Program-made: the position numbers and the translations under genes | Notes under the pieces: model-generated | What the model saw: the letters and a program-made list of their open reading frames with translations, nothing else | What the model was told of the DNA's origin: nothing | The model's database searches: none | In this document: piece by piece, positions 23,579-31,369 of the stretch | Layout of the letters: every line of letters starts with the position of its first letter | How positions within the stretch are numbered: position 1 is the first letter of the stretch | From: an uncultured Lachnospiraceae bacterium | Lineage (GTDB): Bacteria; Bacillota; Clostridia; Lachnospirales; Lachnospiraceae | Length of the DNA stretch: 33,895 bases | Direction of reading: 5' to 3' | Assembly (NCBI GenBank): GCA_900318375.1 | Contig: ONKG01000042.1 | Location: 1-33,895, forward strand

Positions 23579-24499
23579 ATGAAATCAAACATGAGACACG
23601 GCATATTTCTGGCAGTCCTTGCAGCCGGCCTGTATGCCCTGAGTACACCCTTTTCCAAATTTCTGTTGGATGCTCTGCCTTCCACCCTGATGGCAGGATT
23701 TCTTTATGTCGGCGCAGGCCTTGGTATGATCCTGATCTCACTTATCAGAAAGGTATCCGGAAAGCAGGGAACAGAATCCCGCCTTACCCGGCAGGACCTG
23801 CCCTATACAATCGCCATGGTCATCCTGGATATTGCAGCACCGATCTGCCTGCTGCTGGGACTTACCATGACCACAGCTGCCAACGTTTCCCTGCTCAACA
23901 ACTTCGAGATCGTCGCCACAGCTGTCATTGCCCTGGTGATTTTCAGTGAAGCGATTTCTCCCCGTCTCTGGCTGGGAATCCTCTTTGTCACTGCATCCTG
24001 TGCCCTCCTGTCCTTTGAAGATCTCTCGAGTCTTCAGTTTAATTCAGGTTCTCTGTTTGCTCTGCTCGCCTGCATCTGCTGGGGCATTGAAAACAACTGC
24101 ACCAGAAGGCTCTCATCGAAGGATCCTCTGCAGATCGTCATGGTCAAGGGGATCTGTTCCGGTACAGGCTCCATTATCATTGGATTCCTCTGCGGAGAAC
24201 GCATCCTTCACCTGTGGACAATCCCCGCGGTTCTTCTGCTTGGCTTTGTCGCCTACGGACTCAGCATCTATTTCTATGTCTACGCCCAGAGAATTCTCGG
24301 CGCCGCCCGCACAAGTGCCTACTATGCTGTAGCTCCTTTCATAGGGGTTTTCCTGTCCCTTCTGATCTTCCGCGAAGTTCCGGGACTGCTCTTTATCGCC
24401 GCCCTGATCCTGATGATCATCGGTGCCTGGCTTTCTTCACAGGACAAGCCCCTCAAAATCACTCTTCCCACAGGTCTGAAACGGGTAAAAACATTGTGA
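23579..24499 (+). CDS. EamA/DMT family transporter
   Basis: 306 residues with about ten hydrophobic helices in two EamA repeats (residues about 8-140 and 155-290). The second repeat holds GAARTSAYYAVAPFIGVFLSL, the typical late-helix signature. It is an inner-membrane drug/metabolite exporter or importer whose substrate cannot be predicted. The ATG follows AGGGAGATATTAA. It is transcribed divergently from the TetR gene and probably repressed by it, and a strong terminator follows. Confidence 0.9.
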   Translation: MKSNMRHGIFLAVLAAGLYALSTPFSKFLLDALPSTLMAGFLYVGAGLGMILISLIRKVSGKQGTESRLTRQDLPYTIAMVILDIAAPICLLLGLTMTTAANVSLLNNFEIVATAVIALVIFSEAISPRLWLGILFVTASCALLSFEDLSSLQFNSGSLFALLACICWGIENNCTRRLSSKDPLQIVMVKGICSGTGSIIIGFLCGERILHLWTIPAVLLLGFVAYGLSIYFYVYAQRILGAARTSAYYAVAPFIGVFLSLLIFREVPGLLFIAALILMIIGAWLSSQDKPLKITLPTGLKRVKTL

Positions 24500-24541
24500 A
24501 GAATTATCCTGTTCGATTTCCCGCCCTTAAATCATGAAAAA

Positions 24542-24594
24542 CACCGGTGCCTCCTCCCTGACTGCTCTGTCAGGAGGCTGCACCGGTGCTTTTT
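24542..24594 (+). terminator. Strong intrinsic terminator of the EamA gene
   Basis: Outer stem CACCGGTGC (24542-24550) / GCACCGGTG (24580-24588), inner stem CTCC-CTGAC / GTCAG-GAG, then CTTTTT. With AAAAA on the left it can also work on the minus strand. Confidence 0.9.
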
Positions 24595-24662
24595 ATCCGT
24601 CGTCTGATTCTTCACGCAATGCCCGTAACTTAGATCATGGGATACGCATAAAAACGCATAAA

Positions 24663-24712
24663 ACATAAAAAAGGAAACTTCCTTCATCACGCATTAACCG
24701 CGTGTAAGTCTT
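24663..24712 (-). terminator. Weak terminator region of the GpsA-like gene
   Basis: On the minus strand a CACGC-N7-GCGTG hairpin is followed by AAGGAAGTTTCCTTTTTT, a short self-pairing stem with six T. The rest of 24595-24748 shows nothing recognisable. Confidence 0.4.
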
Positions 24713-24748
24713 GAAGCTGCGACGCGCCTGTCACGGCAGACCTGCAGT

Positions 24749-25792
24749 CTATTGGATGACCGTGGTAAACTTCTCCCAGGGAATATTGACTTCGGCACCC
24801 CGGTTGATGATCTCGTCCACATGCATGAGGAGGGGATAGTCGTCCAGACTGACTACGCCGCGTTCGGCCAGCTTTCTGACTGCCCTTGCGGTCCTGGTCG
24901 CAATGACAATGGATTCCAGAGTGACGCCCTTCAGTTCTTCCATAGCCTGGTCAAAGGTCAGGCCCCTGCCCAGCAGGGTTCCGATTCTGCGGGTACGTCC
25001 GCCGAAGATCGTGACATACAAGTCCCCCGCGCCGTGAATGATATTCTCGGGACCGCCGCCAATCAGGGCCAGCAGCTGCATCATTTCCTTGACGCCCTGT
25101 CCGAAGAGGGCAGCCTGGGAATTGTAGTGGACAGCGCCTATCTTTCCGTCGCGTTTCTCTGCCAGGCCTACTGCCAGAGAGACGCCTAGTGCATAGGCAT
25201 TTTTCATGGCCACGGCACACTCTACACCGACGACATCGGTGGAGAGGCTGATGTGATAATAGTCAGTTGCAAGCAGGGCTTTGATTTTCTTTAAAGTCTC
25301 CATGTCTTTGCCGCAGAAAGCAACATGGCTGTCATCGTGGTCCGCCAGCTCATAGCTGGTGCAGGGGCCGCCGATGGCGTTGAAATTGATATGCTTTCCT
25401 GCAGGCTGACGCTGTTCGAAAACAGTGGGATAGGGTACCAGAGTGCCGTCCTCCAGGTCGACCATGCCTTTCGTGACCGTCAGAAGAGGAACCTCCTCAG
25501 GGAGAACCGGAAGGATCTCGTCACAGAACCAGTCGAGGCCGAAGCTGCTGACGCCGCCCAGGATCAGGTCAGCGCCCTGCAGTGCCTCCTGCAGCTCCTC
25601 GATCTGATAATATTTGATCCCGTCATGCAGAGTTCTTTTCAGAGTGATATGAAAGTTGTCCTTGCGGAGTCCGTCGATGATTTCCCTGTCCAGGGGAGAT
25701 CCGACAAGTCTGACCTCGTGGCCGTTTTCAAAAGCCGGGAAAGTGATGGCCGAGTTCATCTGCCCTGCACATACGAATGTGATAACGCTCAT
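24749..25792 (-). CDS. NAD(P)-dependent glycerol-3-phosphate dehydrogenase family protein (GpsA-like)
   Basis: 347 residues of the GpsA fold. The nucleotide-binding N-terminus has an unusual loop (FVCAGQMNSAITFPAFENGH) in place of the common GxGxxG pattern. The catalytic Lys segment is present (VAMKNAYALGVSLAVGLAE), as is the C-terminal GAGDLYVTIFGGRTRRIGTLLG that matches GpsA GlyAspLeu...ArgNxxxG. GpsA makes sn-glycerol-3-phosphate for phospholipids from DHAP. The deviant loop suggests altered cofactor or substrate and a paralogue rather than the housekeeping enzyme. The ATG follows AAGGAGGAAGC. Confidence 0.8.
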   Translation of the reverse strand: MSVITFVCAGQMNSAITFPAFENGHEVRLVGSPLDREIIDGLRKDNFHITLKRTLHDGIKYYQIEELQEALQGADLILGGVSSFGLDWFCDEILPVLPEEVPLLTVTKGMVDLEDGTLVPYPTVFEQRQPAGKHINFNAIGGPCTSYELADHDDSHVAFCGKDMETLKKIKALLATDYYHISLSTDVVGVECAVAMKNAYALGVSLAVGLAEKRDGKIGAVHYNSQAALFGQGVKEMMQLLALIGGGPENIIHGAGDLYVTIFGGRTRRIGTLLGRGLTFDQAMEELKGVTLESIVIATRTARAVRKLAERGVVSLDDYPLLMHVDEIINRGAEVNIPWEKFTTVIQ

Positions 25793-25879
25793 GCTTCCTC
25801 CTTATAACTCCATTTACCGGGGATTCCCCCCTTGTCAACTGATTTCTTTCCTTGCGGGTAATCTGATCCCCTCATTCCT

Positions 25880-26482
25880 TCAGTCAGGCTGCTGTCCGTC
25901 GTGTGCCTTCCAGGCGCACTCTGTAATCTCCAGATTGGTAAATACCGCTTTAAAGCTGGAATCTTCAGGGCTGCAGGCATAGATTCCGAAGCGGATCCTG
26001 CCGGCTCCCTCCCACACATGGCAGACACGCATCTGCGTAAAATGCTCTCCGTCCTGAGAGCATTCGATGCAATAGTCATCCTCGCGCCTGCTGAAGCGAT
26101 ACCACATGGTTTTCACATCCGCCGGAATAGCCGTCGTCGCCCAGTCGGAATAGCCGTGGTTGGTGACCACAGATCCAAGATGCTGAAACTCTTCATTTTC
26201 ATACTCGACAGAGCCTTTGAGCCAGTTCTCCGAATCCAGATACATGACAATGCCGCACTGATCAAAGCGGTGTCCGCTTTCTGAAAAATCGGTTTTCACA
26301 ATGAAAGAGAAAAACTTTTCCTCTGTTTCCATCTGAAGCACCGGCGCATTATCGTTGCGGAAATGGTAATAGGTTCTCTGCCAGAGATCGGTATGGGGCA
26401 TAGTCGTGATTTCAATCCGGTCCGATTGAATGCTGTATTTTTCCGGCTCTCTGGTCCACTGCAGCTTCGAAATATCCCACAT
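25880..26482 (-). CDS. DUF1349 domain protein (concanavalin-like fold)
   Basis: 200 residues, matching the DUF1349 pattern: FSFIVKTDFSESGHRFDQCG, then IVMYLDSENWLKGSVEY, SRREDDYCIECSQDGEHFTQ and GIYACSPEDSSFKAVFTNLEI. The family has a beta-sandwich related to lectin/glucanase folds and is often cytosolic; function is unknown. There is no signal peptide. It sits 87 bp upstream of the GpsA-like gene on the same strand and may be co-transcribed. The start follows GGGGAGAAAAAACA. Confidence 0.8.
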   Translation of the reverse strand: MWDISKLQWTREPEKYSIQSDRIEITTMPHTDLWQRTYYHFRNDNAPVLQMETEEKFFSFIVKTDFSESGHRFDQCGIVMYLDSENWLKGSVEYENEEFQHLGSVVTNHGYSDWATTAIPADVKTMWYRFSRREDDYCIECSQDGEHFTQMRVCHVWEGAGRIRFGIYACSPEDSSFKAVFTNLEITECAWKAHDGQQPD

Positions 26483-26558
26483 TGTTTTTTCTCCCCAAAT
26501 ATATCTTACAGATCTCGACTAAGCTCTAATTTCAACACACACTAACAAATACATCATT

Positions 26559-27209
26559 TCAGTCCTGCCATGTGCCGATCAGATCCGATGGACTGCACCA
26601 GAGGGCTGTGGACAATGACTGAACCTTCTCAGCAGCCGCCTGACGCAGGTTCTTCCTTCCAGCCTCATACTCCTGTAAGGTCCGCAGATTGACACCCGAT
26701 CGCACAGCAAGTTCCTGCTGCGTCATACCCAGTCTTTTCCGATACAACTGCAGTCGTGAGATGCTGTCTCTTCGCAGCAGCAGTGCCTCGAGTTCATCTG
26801 CCGTCTTTTCCTCCGAAGCAGTGTGATAAGCGGTATACATGCGTTGAAGATCCTTCCGTCCAATAAACATAAGGATTTCCGAAAACGTTCTGCCGCTCCG
26901 CCACTGATAATAGGCCAGCACAAATCCTCTCCAATATGCCTCCCCTGTGTCATACCGGACAATTGGAGCAGGCTTGGTCTCCCTGCCTGTAAAAGAGCCA
27001 TCAATCAGACGGCGGCACAGTTCAGTGCCGGAAAGGCCGCAGATGACCCTTGGATCCCCTTTCTCCCATCGGCTTGCATACCCGCTGCGAATAAACATCC
27101 TCAGCAGGAAATCCTGATTCACGCCGCAGGCTTCTTCCCCATATTCAATCATTTCACCCATATTTCTTATGGCATCATCCAGATAGATCTCAGAATATGT
27201 TCCCTTCAT
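26559..27209 (-). CDS. HTH protein, probable antitoxin of the DUF3990 pair
   Basis: 216 residues. The C-terminus is an XRE helix-turn-helix (about 148-208: LQLYRKRLGMTQQELAVRSG, then VNLRTLQEYEAGRKNLRQA). The N-terminal 140 residues are a helical domain with FIRSGYASRWEKGDPRVICG and LSGTELCRRLIDG, a pattern I associate with partners of DUF3990 proteins. It starts 19 bp after the DUF3990 stop with a GGGAGATAGCTCA-ATG start. Toxin-first order with a DNA-binding second protein suggests autoregulation through the palindrome at 28033-28056. Confidence 0.7.
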   Translation of the reverse strand: MKGTYSEIYLDDAIRNMGEMIEYGEEACGVNQDFLLRMFIRSGYASRWEKGDPRVICGLSGTELCRRLIDGSFTGRETKPAPIVRYDTGEAYWRGFVLAYYQWRSGRTFSEILMFIGRKDLQRMYTAYHTASEEKTADELEALLLRRDSISRLQLYRKRLGMTQQELAVRSGVNLRTLQEYEAGRKNLRQAAAEKVQSLSTALWCSPSDLIGTWQD

Positions 27210-27228
27210 TGAGCTATCTCCCGGTCTT

Positions 27229-27996
27229 CTATCTTCCCCTCATCAAATCACTGAGATGCCTGCCTCTCTCTGCATCTTCCTCCAGCATCCTGCGGAACTT
27301 TTGTCTGGCAGCCTGGTCCCTCTGCATCCTCCTCGGGAAATAAACACATCCATCTACAGGAACTGCCTCAAGGAAGCGGATTCTGTCAAACATACGTTGA
27401 CTCCTTATCACATATTGAAGCCCGAGATCTCCCAGGCGCATCGCTGCAGACAGCTGTCCGATTGTCAATGTATTGCTCAAAAATGCGCGTGCATATGAAA
27501 AATATGAATCATCCGCCCTGTATCCTATCAGGAAATCATACTTCGAGATATCCGGAAGAAAAAGTGAGAGCAGGTATTCCTTCCCTCTTCTCTCGACCGG
27601 ACTTCCCAGCCTGATTGCCCTGTTGTCCAGAAGGAAGGCCATCCATCGCAGGACTATAAGCTCTTCAGCAGAAAATATTCCATTTTCCTTCAAACGCTGC
27701 AAAGACTGTACCTCATTGGAGTGCTCCCTGCTTTTCGGAGCAGACTGAAGAATCCGATTCTCCTCAAGAGCGGCATTTCTCTCTGTTATTTGTTGAAGAT
27801 TCAGAAAAAACATTCCGTCCTCTTCCACTTCGTAGCAATTTACAAAACCGCCGCGCTCATCCGAAGCCGCCCATTCTTTCGCAAGTTCTATGTCTTCTGT
27901 GCAGTAAAACCCTAAGCCATAATCATTGTCCTTCCTGCCGGCACCGTACTGTGGCTTCTCTATGATTTGCACAGAACCATGATAGATCTTTCTCAC
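27229..27996 (-). CDS. DUF3990 protein, probable ADP-ribosyltransferase-like toxin
   Basis: 255 residues from a GTG at 27996, chosen because AAAAGG lies 9 bp upstream and the family begins MxxIYHGS; the frame is open to a TTG at 28020. The N-terminal 110 residues match DUF3990 (YHGS, IIEKPQYGAGRKDNDYGLGF, YCTEDIELAKEWA), whose motif order resembles an ADP-ribosyltransferase fold. A second part (about 100-235: LIVLRWMAFLLDNRAIRLGS, YDFLIGYRADDSYF) is common in longer members. There is no signal peptide. Toxin activity is inference from pairing with an HTH gene and the operator. Codons are AT-richer than in neighbouring metabolic genes. Confidence 0.7.
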   Translation of the reverse strand: MRKIYHGSVQIIEKPQYGAGRKDNDYGLGFYCTEDIELAKEWAASDERGGFVNCYEVEEDGMFFLNLQQITERNAALEENRILQSAPKSREHSNEVQSLQRLKENGIFSAEELIVLRWMAFLLDNRAIRLGSPVERRGKEYLLSLFLPDISKYDFLIGYRADDSYFSYARAFLSNTLTIGQLSAAMRLGDLGLQYVIRSQRMFDRIRFLEAVPVDGCVYFPRRMQRDQAARQKFRRMLEEDAERGRHLSDLMRGR

Positions 27997-28032
27997 CTGT
28001 ATCAGCCTTTTCTGAAACAAAAGCCATCGCCC

Positions 28033-28090
28033 AAACTACGTCCACAGACGTAGTTTATTGGATTATACATCTTCCGCGATCCGCTTGCAA
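28033..28090 (-). promoter_or_regulatory. Promoter and palindromic operator of the DUF3990/HTH operon
   Basis: On the minus strand TTGCAA (28085-28090), 17 bp, TATAAT (28062-28067). Immediately downstream, over the expected transcription start, is a perfect inverted repeat AAACTACGTC-N4-GACGTAGTTT (28033-28056). Its placement fits repression by the HTH partner. Confidence 0.75.
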
Positions 28091-28105
28091 GAAGATCTGT
28101 TTTTC

Positions 28106-28678
28106 TTATAATTGATTCTCCTTTAAATACTCCTCCAGTGACTTGATCAGCTCTTCGTTGTCCAGATCATAAAAAAGTTTACTGAAGCACCCGGTGATCA
28201 TGGGATTGATGTCCATATCAAGTTCAACCGATCTGGCGTCGCCCTTGATACCGTAACACCTTTTGCCGCTTGCATAGGCGATGCCAAGTTCAACGCAGGC
28301 GCCTTCGTCGGGAATTCTGCCATCCAGTACCATGAAGAGGATATCTGCTTTGAGCACCTCATCCCTGTCCTTCTGGAAGATCATCTGTGTTTTTTCCTCC
28401 GCAGTCTTTCCTTCCAGTTCAGGAGCAAGAAACCCGTCACGCTGAGGCAGGAAGACCTCATAGCCATAGCTCTCGAGGATCGTAACCAGTTTCAGGTTAT
28501 ACTCCCGTTCTGCTTCGTTAAAAAGAGGTCCTGCAAAGTAGACTCTTTTTCCTGCGGCATCCTGCTCCGATGCTGCATTTTCAGCACGGACACTGGTGCC
28601 TGAATAATAAGCAGACAAGCCGACGACCATGACAGCCATCAAAACAAAAGCGACAATTTTTACCAGGTTCTTTTTCAT
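28106..28678 (-). CDS. Nucleoside 2-deoxyribosyltransferase-like protein with N-terminal signal/anchor
   Basis: 190 residues. Residues about 46-190 match the nucleoside 2-deoxyribosyltransferase family: VYFAGPLFNEAEREYN (the first Tyr/substrate segment), YGYEVFLPQRDG, ADILFMVLDGRIPDEGACVE and ELGIAYASGK, with nucleophile Glu130 and Asp119 in place. The first 32 residues are a Lys-rich start plus a hydrophobic helix ending SVRA-ENA, a plausible signal peptide or anchor. These enzymes are normally cytoplasmic, so export is odd. Related folds also cleave other N-glycosidic bonds, for example in CMP hydrolases and TIR-like proteins. It is transcribed alone upstream of the DUF3990 promoter. Confidence 0.75.
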   Translation of the reverse strand: MKKNLVKIVAFVLMAVMVVGLSAYYSGTSVRAENAASEQDAAGKRVYFAGPLFNEAEREYNLKLVTILESYGYEVFLPQRDGFLAPELEGKTAEEKTQMIFQKDRDEVLKADILFMVLDGRIPDEGACVELGIAYASGKRCYGIKGDARSVELDMDINPMITGCFSKLFYDLDNEELIKSLEEYLKENQL

Positions 28679-28786
28679 AACTCCGCTCCTTTCCTGACAT
28701 ATAACTAAATTGTACCATTAACTTAAACATGAACATAAACACGGACATCGTAGTATACTATTACCGTATTCAGATTTCACCATACA

Positions 28787-28882
28787 TGTTTGCGGTCACA
28801 TATTTGTACGGTCACACCTATTTGCGGTCGTACATTTTTGCAGTCGCACATTTCTGAGGTCGCACATTTTTGCGGTCGCAAG
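28787..28882. repeat. Six tandem degenerate 16-bp units, TTTTTGCGGTCGCACA
   Basis: Units start at 28787, 28803, 28819, 28835, 28851 and 28867, each exactly 16 bp. The core GCGGTCGCACA / GCGGTCACA is conserved and the flanking T-run varied. A weaker seventh unit follows. The array lies between divergent genes, ending about 40 bp before the dipeptidase ATG. It could be a protein-binding array or simple expansion. There are no spacers, so it is not CRISPR. Confidence 0.8.
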
Positions 28883-28923
28883 ACCATGGCCGCAAATATA
28901 TAAAAGATTATAAGGCTGGTACT

Positions 28924-29892
28924 ATGAAAATAATTGATTTACACTGTGATACGATCATGCATTTCTGGATGGGGAAAAAGCTGTCGGAGATGCAGGATGC
29001 CCATATCAACCTGGCGAAATTAAAAGCCGGGAATGTGGGGCTGCAATGCTTTGCCATCTTTGTTCCCACGGGCAGTGCTGCGGAAAGGCTGGAAGGCTAT
29101 ACTACGCCGGAGGCCTATTTTGACCTCGCCTATGAGCGCTTTCTGGAAGAAACAGAGGCAAATTCAGACGAAATCTCGCAGGTCTTCACTGTCCGTGACC
29201 TGGAAGAAAACCTGAAGCAAAACCGTATCAGCGCAATGCTCACTGTCGAGGACGGTGTGCTGCTTGACGGAAACCTCCAAATACTGGATGACTATTACCG
29301 GAAGGGTGTCCGTATGATAACCCTCACCTGGAACTATGAAAACAGTCTGGGCTTTCCCAACAGCCCTGATTCCGGACTGCATGCTCTGGGGCTCAAACCT
29401 TTCGGCATTGAAGCTGTGGAGAGGATGAACGAGCTCGGGATCATCGTCGACGTCTCCCATCTGAGTGAGGGCGGTTTTTGGGATGTCGTAAAATACAGCC
29501 GCAAACCCTTTGTCGCCTCCCATTCCTGCGCCCGCAGTCTGTGCGACGTCTCCCGCAACCTGACGGACGACCAGCTCCGCGCCCTGGCAGAGAGCGGCGG
29601 TGTCGTAGGCGTCAATTACTACACGCGCTTTGTCCGTCCCATGAGAGACGAGCAGGACCTTTACACGTCGATCGAGGACATCTCCCGCCAGCTCGTCTAC
29701 ATGCGGAACGTCGCCGGCATAGACGCGCTTGCGCTGGGTTCCGACTACGACGGCATGGAGAGCACTATGGAGTGGGGAGACTGCGGCGGAACACAACTGC
29801 TCCTGGAGGGATTGGAAAAGGATTTCACCGCCTCGGAAATTGATAAGATTGCCTTTGAAAACGCGTTTCGCGTAATCAGGGATACCCTGTAA
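28924..29892 (+). CDS. Membrane dipeptidase family protein (peptidase M19)
   Basis: 322 residues from ATG 28924; the 18 upstream codons lie in the tandem repeat and leader. Zinc-site motifs of M19: DLHCDT (His7, Asp9), bridging Glu in LTVEDGV, VDVSHLSEGGF and FVASHSCARSL for the two later His, and GSDYDG near the end. M19 enzymes hydrolyse dipeptides, including Cys-Gly and D-amino acid dipeptides, using two zinc ions. There is no signal peptide, so this member is cytoplasmic as in many Firmicutes. A link to the thiol genes at 4567-8994 would be speculative given the distance. Confidence 0.9.
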   Translation: MKIIDLHCDTIMHFWMGKKLSEMQDAHINLAKLKAGNVGLQCFAIFVPTGSAAERLEGYTTPEAYFDLAYERFLEETEANSDEISQVFTVRDLEENLKQNRISAMLTVEDGVLLDGNLQILDDYYRKGVRMITLTWNYENSLGFPNSPDSGLHALGLKPFGIEAVERMNELGIIVDVSHLSEGGFWDVVKYSRKPFVASHSCARSLCDVSRNLTDDQLRALAESGGVVGVNYYTRFVRPMRDEQDLYTSIEDISRQLVYMRNVAGIDALALGSDYDGMESTMEWGDCGGTQLLLEGLEKDFTASEIDKIAFENAFRVIRDTL

Positions 29893-29911
29893 AAAACTGT
29901 GCCCGAAATGG

Positions 29912-29938
29912 AATCGAGCAGGATGCTCCTGCTCGATT
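29912..29938 (+). terminator. Perfect hairpin downstream of the dipeptidase
   Basis: AATCGAGCAGGA-TGC-TCCTGCTCGATT, 12-bp perfect stem, 20 bp after the stop. No T-run follows directly. A second hairpin, AGAACTTTTTT (29958-29968) / AAAAAAAGTTCT (29980-29991), lies just after it. Together they probably end the transcript. From 29992 to 30100 I see nothing recognisable. Confidence 0.6.
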
Positions 29939-30100
29939 GACCCAAGACAAAAAGTCAAGAACTTTTTTGTATCCTCGCGAAAAAAAGTTCTGATTCTATA
30001 CGGGTTCGCAGTTTTAAAAGCACCCTACTAAGATGCTCTTGAAAGTTTGATTAATGCAATTTAATAACAATTACCCCTTCATAGTTGTTTCAAAGCAAAA

Positions 30101-30142
30101 GGCGCTGGAAACTCACAATTATCTAAGTGAGTTCTCAGCGCT
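30101..30142 (-). terminator. Terminator of the defence operon
   Basis: GGCGCTGG + ACTCAC (30101-30116) pairs with GTGAGT + TCAGCGC (30127-30141), with a small mismatch loop. On the minus strand it is followed by CTTTTGCTTTG. It lies about 40 bp past the stop of the membrane effector gene. Confidence 0.75.
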
Positions 30143-30183
30143 TATAACTTATCCATTCGATTCTGTAATGATTATAGATGTTT

Positions 30184-30822
30184 TTATCGATGATACATTT
30201 GGAAGTAACACACAGCACAAATAATAATCATTGTGATTGAAACAAATGCTATCCATAATCCTTTCTTGAATTCGTGCATTTTCTTTGAACAAATATCCGA
30301 GTTGCAGTATACTTCCCGGAGGATATCATCTACAAACTGATCTTCAGACATTTCTCTCACTACACGGATATATTCCTCCGTACCTTTATAATCCTTGATA
30401 TCCTCATAAAATATGCAACACTTCTCTTTTTTGCTCTGCTCACTTTTATCTTTTCCAGAAAAGAAACTTGGACTTAACGCCCTAATGTGACAAAAAAGGG
30501 ACAGCAAAAATGTGCTTACAGCAATCAGCGCAGCTATAATAAACAGCGTTCTCCAAGGCTCAATTGCCCCATTAGCTCTATCGATTTTTGATAATAAATT
30601 CTCAGCAACGAAGACTAACACCGCCACCACCACAGAAACAATTCCGCAGGAAGTACTGATTTTTGAATCTGCAGACGTTATCCAGGTATTAATCAGATCC
30701 AGGCTGTATTTGCTGCGCTCTAAAAGACCGCTGTCATGCTTTTTCTCTGGAATGGGTTTTTCTTGGGGAGCGGCACCTTTTCTATTTCCCTTTGTATCTT
30801 TTCTTGTCTTTGGCGTACTCAT
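30184..30822 (-). CDS. Membrane effector with PycTM/DUF5706-like signature
   Basis: 212 residues from ATG 30822, chosen for the AAAGGAATTG ribosome binding site; ten more upstream codons are open. It has a basic, Pro/Lys-rich N-terminus. Then come the family hallmark LDLINTWITSADSKIS (about 41-56) directly before TM1 (about 57-76), TM2 (about 91-112), a soluble acidic segment of about 75 residues and TM3 (about 188-208). The W-I-x-x-A-D-x-K motif followed by two helices is how Pycsar TM effectors (DUF5706, PycTM) look; these disrupt the membrane when a cyclic nucleotide is sensed. It is the last gene of the operon and overlaps the E2-like gene by 41 bp. Confidence 0.75.
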   Translation of the reverse strand: MSTPKTRKDTKGNRKGAAPQEKPIPEKKHDSGLLERSKYSLDLINTWITSADSKISTSCGIVSVVVAVLVFVAENLLSKIDRANGAIEPWRTLFIIAALIAVSTFLLSLFCHIRALSPSFFSGKDKSEQSKKEKCCIFYEDIKDYKGTEEYIRVVREMSEDQFVDDILREVYCNSDICSKKMHEFKKGLWIAFVSITMIIICAVCYFQMYHR

Positions 30823-31369
30823 CAATTCCTTTCGTTCCATGCGAATATGCATTCAGCTCTAATGACCTGGTTTCCCCTGTCTGGTATAGTTCGTAAGCTA
30901 TCAACATCTTTTCCGCTGTTCTTATATTTTCCAGTATTACATTTTCCATTTGCGAAAATGACTCCGGAACACCGACACAGAACAGATAGCAGCCGTCTTT
31001 CCTTTTGCCGTTGAAATGTTGATACTCTTCTTTGACCAGTTTTGTATCGATCCACTTTCCTCCGTATACTTTACAGCCAGTCTTCTTATAATCAAAAGGA
31101 ACGATAATCTGAAGCTCTCTGGAATACGGTCCAGCAAAGTCTTCGCATTTGGCATGTGTCCGTTCGAGAAGAGATTTATTAACTGCTGCAACCTTCAATT
31201 GTATTGGCACTGGATCCACTGTTGGTAGTAATGTTGCTTCAATGAATGGGTACGTCTCCCTGGCCTGCTGAATGTCTACAAAAACATCTTCGACGTATTT
31301 TCTTGCACTTTCTATTTCAGTCAACGAATATCCCCCAGGCTTTATTGTAATTGTTGTGGGCATTATCAT
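30782..31369 (-). CDS. Prokaryotic ubiquitin-conjugating E2-like protein
   Basis: 195 residues (a second ATG two codons in is equally possible). After an N-terminal helix region, RELQIIVPFDYKKTGCKVYG (about 84-103) corresponds to the E2 beta-sheet. QHFNGKRKDGCYLFCVGVP (117-135) matches the H-x-N...G-x-L-C-L-x-x-P active-site segment, making Cys131 the likely catalytic residue (Cys127 the alternative). AYELYQTGETRSLELNAYSHG (158-178) matches the C-terminal YExYxxTGxWxxExxxHG signature of bacterial E2-like proteins in CBASS. There is no E1 or JAB domain. It overlaps the cyclase gene by 53 bp and the effector gene by 41 bp, so it is built into this operon. Confidence 0.7.
   Translation of the reverse strand: MIMPTTITIKPGGYSLTEIESARKYVEDVFVDIQQARETYPFIEATLLPTVDPVPIQLKVAAVNKSLLERTHAKCEDFAGPYSRELQIIVPFDYKKTGCKVYGGKWIDTKLVKEEYQHFNGKRKDGCYLFCVGVPESFSQMENVILENIRTAEKMLIAYELYQTGETRSLELNAYSHGTKGIDEYAKDKKRYKGK

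Noticed and set aside
28787-28882. CRISPR array
   Set aside because: The 16-bp units are contiguous without spacers, and no cas genes are present.
29164-29958. A 264-codon open frame on the minus strand
   Set aside because: It is antisense to the M19 dipeptidase, whose zinc motifs fix the coding strand, and it has no recognised family.
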